Shown one piece after another: positions 14,904 to 21,622 of a DNA stretch of 25,272 nucleotides. Position numbers and translations under genes: made by a program. Source of the DNA: CAZFVY01 sp964522665 (GTDB taxonomy: Bacteria > Verrucomicrobiota > Verrucomicrobiia > Limisphaerales > CAZFVY01); assembly GCA_964522665.1 (NCBI GenBank), contig CAZFVY010000103.1, positions 1-25,272 on the forward strand, in the 5' to 3' direction. How positions within the stretch are numbered: the first letter of the stretch is position 1; the number at the start of each line of letters is the position of its first letter. The notes under the pieces were generated by a model, which was given only the letters and a program-made list of their open reading frames with translations, made no database searches and had not been told where the DNA came from.

Positions 14904-16099
14904 TGATTGGCGGTCGAGAACTTATACTCGGTCACCGAGTGAAACGTCTCGCCGGGACGTAGCACGGTCGAAGGGAAATTCGGATGATTGATCGAATCAG
15001 GATAATGCTGCGTTTCCAGACACAGCGCGCCGTGGGGTGGGTAATGTACGCCGCCGATGCCCTTCAGGCTGCCGTTGAAGTGATTTGCGGTGTAGAGCTG
15101 CACCGCGGGCTCGGTGGTCAAGCATTCCATCACGCGCCCGGACTTCGGGTCAAACACGCGCGCCGCGGGCCGCAATTTCCCTGCCTCGCCTCTCACGATG
15201 AAGTTATGATCGTATCCGCCCGTGCCGTTCACGTACTCGCCGATATGCGCGCCGACCTTGACTGGTTTAGTGAAGTCGAGACCGGTTCCTTTCACCGGCG
15301 CGATCTCGCCCGTCGGAATCAAATCCCGATCCGCGATCGTGTATTGGTCCGCAAAAATCTGCAGTTGTTCCCCGAGCACGTCCCCGGACCCGCCGAGATT
15401 GAAGTAGCTGTGATTCGTCAGGTTGACCACGGTCGGCTTGTCCGTCGTCGCGGTGTATTCGAGAATCAATTCGTTGGCGTCGGTCAATGAGTACTTAACC
15501 GTGACGAGCAAATTGCCCGGGAAACCCTCTTCCCCGTCGCGACTGTGATAGGTAAACGTCACGCTCGACCGATCATTGTCCGTCCCCACGCTCCCCTCCC
15601 AAAGCACCCGGCTAAAGCCGATTCGTCCGCCGTGAATCTGATGCCGACCGGAGTTCGCCGTGACATGAATCTCCTTTCCGTCCAAGACGAAACGCGCCTG
15701 GCCGATGCGGTTCGCCACCCGCCCGGTCGTGGCGCCAACGCCGTTATTGCTTAAGTATTGATCGAGGGTATCGAAACCGACGACGACGTTTGTGATCGCG
15801 CCGTTCCGATCCGGCACGTCCAACTCCGTGAGAGCCGCCCCCAGACTTGTCACCTTGGCGGTCATGCCGTGCGAGTTTTTTAGGGTGTAAAGGTTCGCCT
15901 CACCACCTTCGGGCAGTTTTCCAAATGCCTCCCACGTGATCGTCGTGTGATGGGACTCCGCGTGGAACGAAGCGCATCCGCCGGTGATGAACAGCGCCAG
16001 CGCGGCGGCCAAGGGAGCGACGCGGGGGGGCGATTGCCGCCGTAAAGCCCGGCGCGTTGACCGCGGAATAACCGTCGAAGACGAGAACATGGAGCGCAT
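14900..16099 (-). CDS. galM: Exported aldose 1-epimerase (mutarotase)
   Basis: From the ATG at 16099 the product has 399 residues. The GalM fold is clear: SGRHQIHGGRIGFSRVLWEG with H156, VVNLTNHSYFNLGG with H230 as general acid, GGYDHNF, and LCLETQHYPDSINHPNFPS with E362 as general base. The N-terminal extension contains a hydrophobic segment and ITGGCASF (Cys 42), a non-canonical lipobox, so it may be a lipoprotein or cleaved secretory protein. Upstream starts (TTG at 16132) are possible, and ATG at 16090 is a third option. Sitting between GH39 and GH51 genes, it probably interconverts anomers of sugars released outside the cytoplasm. It overlaps the GH51 start. Confidence 0.93.
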   Translation of the reverse strand: MRSMFSSSTVIPRSTRRALRRQSPPRVAPLAAALALFITGGCASFHAESHHTTITWEAFGKLPEGGEANLYTLKNSHGMTAKVTSLGAALTELDVPDRNGAITNVVVGFDTLDQYLSNNGVGATTGRVANRIGQARFVLDGKEIHVTANSGRHQIHGGRIGFSRVLWEGSVGTDNDRSSVTFTYHSRDGEEGFPGNLLVTVKYSLTDANELILEYTATTDKPTVVNLTNHSYFNLGGSGDVLGEQLQIFADQYTIADRDLIPTGEIAPVKGTGLDFTKPVKVGAHIGEYVNGTGGYDHNFIVRGEAGKLRPAARVFDPKSGRVMECLTTEPAVQLYTANHFNGSLKGIGGVHYPPHGALCLETQHYPDSINHPNFPSTVLRPGETFHSVTEYKFSTANQ

Positions 16100-16175
16100 A
16101 GAATTCGGGAATGAGGTTTTGGTTATGGGCAAACGTTTCGTAATAAAATCATTTCACGGGCGATTCGCGCCAACG

Positions 16176-17900
16176 CTACCAGCTTAGCGTCAACAAGGAA
16201 ACAGCCTGTCGCGGCAACCAGAGATGGATCACCGTCCGCGAATCTTTGACCGTCACCGTTTCGGCCGGGTGCAATTCCGCCAAGGCGCCGGCCTTCTCCA
16301 ATTCGGCGTATTGCTCCGGCGTCGGTTGTGGCGGGGAACCCATTTCTTTCCAGGCGGCGAAGCCGTTGCTGTTCTCTTCATCGATGCGGAACTGCTCAAG
16401 CCGCGCCTTGCCGTTGGCCAGCGGCAAATGGTCGAACGTCGCTTCGATGGCCGCCTCCGGCCCCGGCAGATCGTCGTCGTGATAATGCCACGCGAGCAAG
16501 CAAAGCCGGCGCTGGTCCAGGCTGGCTAGGCCGGCGACGTCCGGTTCCCCCCGCACGCCATCGCGAAGCATCGTGTCCAGTTCGACGGCATGACTGCTCG
16601 TGACCGGCACGCGCCGTCCCGTCATGCGGCTAAACATGCGGAATACGTTGAGCACCGGCTTGTCGATGCCATTGCTGGCCAGTGACCGAAAACCCGCGAA
16701 ATAAGGCTGATTCTCGAATTCAAACGCCCAGGTCAAAGCGCCGTCGAAATTGACGCCGCGGCGATCGGCCAACTCGTGTTCGCGCGCGAAACTCGCCGCC
16801 GTGTAGCTCGAATACATCGTCCCATTGCGGTACGCCAATTGCGGACCTTGGCACGCCGCGCAGCCTTCCGGGTCCGATTCGCCGATCACGATCGGCTTCT
16901 GTTTCAACTCGGGATACGACGCGATGATCCGAAAGCCATCGTCGATCGTCCGCAACTGCTCGGCGATCCCCATGCGCACATGCCCATCGATGAACCGCGG
17001 CGCGCCTTTCGCATGGAACGAGACAAAGTCAATCGGCGTCCCGACCCGCCCCGTGGCGTAGTTCGTCCCGCGCAGGCAATGCTCCAGAAAGTCCCGCATG
17101 AACTGGCCGCCACTCCCGGCGGTGTCCGGCCCACCGACGCGCGCGGTCGGCAACCCGCGCCGGACGGCGTCGATGGCGAAATCGTGGAGCTTGCGAAATT
17201 CCTCCGGCGTGCCGCGCCAGTAGCCGATGTTTGGTTCGTTCCACGCTTCCCAATACCACGACTCGACCTCGGCGCGACCATAACGTTCCACCGCGTGGCG
17301 GGTCCATTGATAAACCAGTTCCGCCCAGCGGGCGTAATCTTTCGGCGGATACGCCCACCCGGTGTAAATCTCCTCGTAGCGCGCGGTAGGCGTCCAGTGA
17401 TGTTGGTACGGCTCGGGCTTTACCGATAGTTCCTTTGGCATGAACCCAATTTCGACGTACGGCTTGACCCCGCGTTCGTGATAAACGTCGAAGATGCGGT
17501 CCACGATGGTCCAATCGTACCGCGCGGCGCCGGCGGCGTCCTCCTGGTACGCTCCCGTCGAACCCCATTTCAAAGCGGGCGTGCCGTCGCCGGAGGTCAA
17601 CAAATTATGCGCGCGAAAATAGACGTCATGAGGACGAAGCTGGCCCAACTCACCGATCAGCTTCCGCCCATTCCGCATGTAGGCGTAGTTCGGTTCGTCG
17701 GCCCCGAAGAAGCGCCAGATGGGACGCAACTCACCTTTGGCCTGGGACGCATCGACCCGCAGCGTCACGGGAAAAGGGCCACCCGCGACCGGATTGTTGG
17801 CCTCCGCCGCCGAGGCGATCACCGCGCTCGCGACGTGACAACACACCAGCGCGGCGAGCCACGCACGGCGTCCGCGGCGGATTAAGAACAACGGCTTCAT
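16176..17900 (-). CDS. GH39-type beta-xylosidase-like glycoside hydrolase
   Basis: From the ATG at 17900 the product has 574 residues. A signal peptide (MKPLFLIRRGRRAWLAALVC, cut near ASAAEA) is followed by a clan-A TIM barrel with GADEPNYAYMRNGRKLIGEL, YFRAHNLLTSGDG, SWYWEAWNEPNIGYWRGTPE (E222 as acid/base) and PIVIGESDPEGCAAC (E341 as nucleophile), then a C-terminal beta-domain. This pattern is GH39, whose members include beta-xylosidases and alpha-L-iduronidases. The arabinofuranosidase next door favours xylosidase. It is the first gene of the four-gene carbohydrate operon, with 76 bases to the epimerase start. No clear Shine-Dalgarno sequence is present, and a TTG three codons upstream is an alternative start. 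Confidence 0.87.
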   Translation of the reverse strand: MKPLFLIRRGRRAWLAALVCCHVASAVIASAAEANNPVAGGPFPVTLRVDASQAKGELRPIWRFFGADEPNYAYMRNGRKLIGELGQLRPHDVYFRAHNLLTSGDGTPALKWGSTGAYQEDAAGAARYDWTIVDRIFDVYHERGVKPYVEIGFMPKELSVKPEPYQHHWTPTARYEEIYTGWAYPPKDYARWAELVYQWTRHAVERYGRAEVESWYWEAWNEPNIGYWRGTPEEFRKLHDFAIDAVRRGLPTARVGGPDTAGSGGQFMRDFLEHCLRGTNYATGRVGTPIDFVSFHAKGAPRFIDGHVRMGIAEQLRTIDDGFRIIASYPELKQKPIVIGESDPEGCAACQGPQLAYRNGTMYSSYTAASFAREHELADRRGVNFDGALTWAFEFENQPYFAGFRSLASNGIDKPVLNVFRMFSRMTGRRVPVTSSHAVELDTMLRDGVRGEPDVAGLASLDQRRLCLLAWHYHDDDLPGPEAAIEATFDHLPLANGKARLEQFRIDEENSNGFAAWKEMGSPPQPTPEQYAELEKAGALAELHPAETVTVKDSRTVIHLWLPRQAVSLLTLSW

Positions 17901-18117
17901 CGCGATCAATCAACTCAGCGAAAAACCGACGGGCGTCAAAGCCGAAAACAATTTGGCTCACTTTAGTAACGTCGCGGCTATTTCGTCGGTCAATATGGTC
18001 GGCGCCGGCCACGCGCAGCAAGCAATCTTTCTTACTCCGCGATCCTACCTTCGCGCGAACGCCGGGCCGCTTCGATGTCGGACGGCGACTCATCAGCTGA
18101 TCGAACTCCGAAACCAC
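17901..18117 (-). promoter_or_regulatory. Probable promoter region of the carbohydrate operon
   Basis: The 217 bases upstream of the GH39 gene should contain the operon promoter. A TTGACC word occurs near 17980-17995 on the minus strand, but no good -10 lies at the right distance. I see no clear operator palindrome. A minus-strand frame through this region into the GH39 gene has no recognisable product and is rejected. Confidence 0.25.
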
Positions 18118-18420
18118 TTAGTCCAACGTGTGGTCGTCTTTCAAATAAAACGTCGCCACCTTCGTTGCTCCGCGTGCGTTCGGCTTGACCAACAACAACC
18201 TTGAGCATTTTGGACACTCGAGCACGGACCCTACATGCCTCGATGAGCGCGCGATTGCCCGCAGTCGTTCCGATTCGCAGCCCGACTGACGCGCTTTCCT
18301 CTCCGATTCGAGGAATTTCCCGTAGTCTTTGTCGCGGACCAACGCATACGATTCAAACTCTCGCTGGGCCGCGGGCGCATTGAGCGAGAAAGTGTAACCA
18401 CACCTGCATGTCCTCTTCAT
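18118..18420 (-). CDS. Small CxC/CxxC putative zinc-ribbon protein
   Basis: The 100-residue product starts MKRTCRCGYTFSLNAP. C5 and C7 near the N terminus and C69 and C72 (LECPKCSRLLL) could together bind one zinc ion, with a charged helix between (RDKDYGKFLESERKARQSGC). The function is unknown. Similar small CxCG...CPxC proteins are frequent in Verrucomicrobiota and Planctomycetota, which is family-level recollection. An in-frame ATG at 18558 would add 46 residues of low-complexity sequence ahead of the Cys motif and is less likely. It is the next gene after the dehydrogenase on the same strand but 174 bases away, so it is probably transcribed separately. Confidence 0.65.
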   Translation of the reverse strand: MKRTCRCGYTFSLNAPAAQREFESYALVRDKDYGKFLESERKARQSGCESERLRAIARSSRHVGSVLECPKCSRLLLVKPNARGATKVATFYLKDDHTLD

Positions 18421-18594
18421 CTTTTGCGAGCCTGCCCGATCCGCAGTCGAAGGGCAACTATGGGTTGGATACTCGTCCGGGCGAGGGTGCAAGTTGGTGG
18501 CCGAATGTTTCGCCCCACTGAACCGGTCGCCAGAATTCCCTTCAGCCGGGCTTTCCAACCTACCGAAGGCGCACCCGATCAGATCACCAGCAAA

Positions 18595-21285
18595 CTAAGG
18601 CTCCACCACCCGCACGCGGTAGAACTTGAAAGGCGCGTCGGAAATCGTATCCGCGACAACGGCCGTGGAATTGGTGGGCGCGAAAAAGGTCTGACTCGTT
18701 GGGAGCGCCACCGGCTGCCAAACGATCGGCGCCGACAAACTGGCGGTCCATTCCACGACGAAACCACGATTCGCCACCTGCGGAAAGCTGATCTCCACCG
18801 CGTTCCCGTTCTGCCGCACGGCGACTTTCCAGGCGTCGCCGCCGCTCTGCGGATTGCTGCCGGTCAGGTACTCCAGGTAGTTGTTCGCGCCGTCCTGATC
18901 CGGGTCCGCAGTGGGCGCCGCATTCGGGGCGTTGGTCGTGCCGAAATTGGCCAATTGCCACTGCGCAAAACTTTGATAAGCGGGCAAATCGTTGGTAATC
19001 CACGCGCTCAAGAGATTCATCGCGTTGGTGTCGAGCAACGTCGTCGCAAGTGGCGGCATCTGGTTCTGGCCCCGCGTCGAAATGCGCGTCAAAAGAGTTG
19101 AATTCACGAGCGAACCGGGCGCGATCACCCGATGGTTTGGGTCCCCCAAATCGTTGTAGAGCAGTCCATCGATGACGTTGGCGCCCGAAAGGGGCGTCGA
19201 GAGGCGCGCGTCCCAGTTGGCGATGGCCGAGCCGCCCGGTTGGTGACACTGAGCGCAATTCGCCGCGAGATAGGAATGGACCCGATACTCGCGGCTGTAC
19301 GCGGTATTCGTCACGCTCGCCAAGGCCGGCAATTCGCTCACGTTTGCAACTGGCGAAGCAAAGTAGCCTACCCGTGACAACGCCGCGATCTGGCTCTCGG
19401 GGCCGGCGCCGTAGTCGTGTTCACGATTCATCTGCGCGGTATTCATCCCCAGCGCCAGGCCACCGACTGTCGTGTGGCAACTGAGACATTCCGTTCGCCC
19501 TGGGTAATGCCAGACTTGCGTGCGCGTGTTTCCACCATCGTGAACGACGAACGATTCGTCGAGGCCTGCCTCGGGGACGAGCGTGGCGTTCGTCAACGAA
19601 TTGCCCCAACGATAAGTAACCCCATAAACGCCAGCCGCGTTGCGAACGAGAAAGCGCGTCTCCAACCGCCGCCGCGACTCGGGCACGCCGTTGGTCAACT
19701 CCAGTTCAAAGTGTTTGATCCAAACCGAACCGGCCGGAAACGACCAACTCCCGGTCGGGTTGAACGCGACCGTTTGGCTCGCGTCGGGCACGGAGAGCCA
19801 GCGGGACTTTTGCGCGTTGTCGGACCAAAAAGGCGCGTTGATTTCATACGCGACGATCCCGGGATTCACGGTCAGCGACGGCAAATCTTGGAACGCTCCG
19901 GTCTCGGCGAGCGTCGGCGGGAGCGGCGTGCCGGACCCCACGGCAGCGTTATAGACCAGCCGCTTGATCGTGTCCGCGCTCTGATCCGCAATCAGGACGT
20001 CGCCGTTGGAGGGATCGACGCCAAACGCCGAGATGCCGGCATTCCCGGCAATCCGCGTGAACGGCGTCGTGTTGATTCCGTCGTACCTCAGCATCCAAAT
20101 GTTGCCCGAAACGTTGTCGGCAAAGACGTACGCCCCGGCAAGCTGCGAGATTCTGCTGCCACGATAAACCACGCCACCGATGACGGCGTTGCCCTGGTTG
20201 GTCGCGCTGCCGTGGTGGTACTCGGCGATCGGGTCGATCGATGTGAATCCCGCCGGAGCGGTCCGCGATCCAGGATGACTCGCCTCCCGGTAAGACCAAC
20301 CGTAATTGCCGCCTTTCACCACGATATCTACCTCCTCCCAAGTATCCTGCCCGACGTCACCGAGGTAAAGTCGGCCGGTCGCCGAGTCGAACGAATAGCG
20401 CCACGGGTTGCGCATCCCCACCGCCCAGAACTCGGTGCGAACGTTGGCCGGATTGACCGCGATTCCGTCGAAGCTGGTCGCGCCAATAAAAGGATTATCC
20501 GCCGGAATCTTGTAGTTGAGCGAACGGGTCGGATTATTCGTATTCGCGGCGTGGACGTTCGGCGCCAGGCTTCCCGGCCGGTTATCGACATCCAGACGCA
20601 GAATTCCGGAGAAGAAATTTTTGTCGATATGCTGCGCGTTTCCCTGCGTGTCGTTCTGGTCGCCGCCGTCCCCGAGAGAGACGTAGAGGTAACCGTCCGG
20701 GCCGAAATGCAGATCGCCACCGTTGTGATTGCTCGCTTGATCATATTGATCGATCAGAACTAGCTCGGAATTCGGATCGGCCTGACTCGGGTCGGCCACC
20801 GAAGCCTGAAAACGGCTAAGGCGCTGATGCAAAGCGCCGCTAGGCACCCCGGGCGCCGAAACCACCGTCGAGTAGAAGACATAAAAATAGCGGTTCGTGG
20901 CGTAACCCGGGTCAAAAGTGAGGCCAAGTAAGCCACGTTCATCCGTGGGAATCCCCCCCACGACCCGGCTCGTAATGTCGAGAAAAACCGTGCGGGTCGA
21001 AGCCGCCAGGTTGGTAATTACCGCCACTCGACCCCGCTGCTCCGCGATGAATAATCGGTTCGTCTCGCCCGGCGGCGACGCGATCACAATCGGATCGGTG
21101 AAACTGAGGGCGCCGAACGCGTTCGTCGTCGCGAATCCGAATACCGGCGGAGTCGATGGCAGGCGGAGTGTCGTATTCGGAACCCGCTGCGTCAGCCCGG
21201 CGGCGACTGCGTGCATCCCCTCAACGGCCGAAAGCCCAACCATCACGGAGAGCCGGAAGGTCAAAAATCGTTTGAACAAGTTCAT
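18595..21285 (-). CDS. Exported PQQ-type sugar dehydrogenase fused to a diheme cytochrome c domain
   Basis: The 896-residue product has a signal peptide (MNLFKRFLTFRLSVMVGLSA, cut near AVAAG). Residues about 50-450 form a soluble glucose-dehydrogenase-type six-bladed propeller: DERGLLGLTFDP, NHNGGDLHFGPDGYLYVSLG, GMRNPWRYSFD, EEVDIVVKGGNYGWSYREAS. Residues about 470-780 match the SO2930/HNE_0200-type diheme cytochrome group (APFWSDNAQKSRWLS), with CLSCH at 600-604, CAQCH at 677-681 and a possible distal Met in QNQMPP. A DPDQDG calcium-binding-like segment (794-799) leads to the C-terminal W...FYRV module. The fusion suggests that electrons from sugar or aldose oxidation pass directly to c-type hemes in the periplasm. 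An upstream ATG at 21342 precedes no better signal. Substrate unknown. Confidence 0.88.
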   Translation of the reverse strand: MNLFKRFLTFRLSVMVGLSAVEGMHAVAAGLTQRVPNTTLRLPSTPPVFGFATTNAFGALSFTDPIVIASPPGETNRLFIAEQRGRVAVITNLAASTRTVFLDITSRVVGGIPTDERGLLGLTFDPGYATNRYFYVFYSTVVSAPGVPSGALHQRLSRFQASVADPSQADPNSELVLIDQYDQASNHNGGDLHFGPDGYLYVSLGDGGDQNDTQGNAQHIDKNFFSGILRLDVDNRPGSLAPNVHAANTNNPTRSLNYKIPADNPFIGATSFDGIAVNPANVRTEFWAVGMRNPWRYSFDSATGRLYLGDVGQDTWEEVDIVVKGGNYGWSYREASHPGSRTAPAGFTSIDPIAEYHHGSATNQGNAVIGGVVYRGSRISQLAGAYVFADNVSGNIWMLRYDGINTTPFTRIAGNAGISAFGVDPSNGDVLIADQSADTIKRLVYNAAVGSGTPLPPTLAETGAFQDLPSLTVNPGIVAYEINAPFWSDNAQKSRWLSVPDASQTVAFNPTGSWSFPAGSVWIKHFELELTNGVPESRRRLETRFLVRNAAGVYGVTYRWGNSLTNATLVPEAGLDESFVVHDGGNTRTQVWHYPGRTECLSCHTTVGGLALGMNTAQMNREHDYGAGPESQIAALSRVGYFASPVANVSELPALASVTNTAYSREYRVHSYLAANCAQCHQPGGSAIANWDARLSTPLSGANVIDGLLYNDLGDPNHRVIAPGSLVNSTLLTRISTRGQNQMPPLATTLLDTNAMNLLSAWITNDLPAYQSFAQWQLANFGTTNAPNAAPTADPDQDGANNYLEYLTGSNPQSGGDAWKVAVRQNGNAVEISFPQVANRGFVVEWTASLSAPIVWQPVALPTSQTFFAPTNSTAVVADTISDAPFKFYRVRVVEP

Positions 21286-21618
21286 AAGTATTGAGCGCCG
21301 TGATCGCGTCTCCCCATCACCGCCACATTCGCACGACCACATCCTTACGAAAGCACACTTCGGCTCCGGTTACAACTCGACGCGGGCAAAACCATTCGCG
21401 CCGGACCCGGAGGGCCAGCCCATTTCAATTTCATCCTACGCGAGCCGTTTCGTTCTGCGCGGACCAGTCAAAAGCGGCGAGCGACTTGCGGGCGCACCAA
21501 AACTGGACTAAGATACCCGACACGCGAGGCGGTCAAAGGATATCCGAATGAAGCTCCCGATATTCACCGCGAAGACGATAGACGATCAGACTCACGTTTC
21601 GGAAGTATCCCAGCATCA
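21286..21618. other. Divergent intergenic region
   Basis: The dehydrogenase (minus) and the delta-60 gene (plus) diverge here, so two promoters are expected. On the minus strand TTGTAA with a TTTCGT 17 bases later is a weak candidate. On the plus strand the only supported element is the short leader ORF at 21548-21622. No terminator, repeat or RNA gene is seen. Confidence 0.35.
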
Positions 21619-21622
21619 ATGA
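21548..21622 (+). CDS. 24-codon leader ORF overlapping the delta-60 start
   Basis: ATG at 21548 follows AAAGGA by seven bases, a better ribosome binding site than any before the main gene. The product would be MKLPIFTAKTIDDQTHVSEV plus four residues, ending in a TGA that overlaps the ATG of the delta-60 gene (ATGA). This arrangement would let ribosomes finishing the leader restart on the main gene. No domain is recognisable, and coupling rather than the peptide may be the function. A chance frame cannot be excluded. Confidence 0.4.
   Translation: MKLPIFTAKTIDDQTHVSEVSQHQ

Noticed and set aside
13899..14906. 335-codon plus-strand open frame opposite the GH51 gene
   Set aside because: Arg-rich composition and complete overlap with a catalytic-motif-bearing gene.
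17731..18117. 128-codon minus-strand frame overlapping the GH39 start
   Set aside because: It has no recognisable domain and conflicts with the GH39 signal peptide; a loose resemblance to a regulator helix-turn-helix did not hold up.
19417..20763. 448-codon plus-strand open frame opposite the dehydrogenase gene
   Set aside because: Same reason: Arg-rich antisense frame over a well-supported propeller/cytochrome gene.
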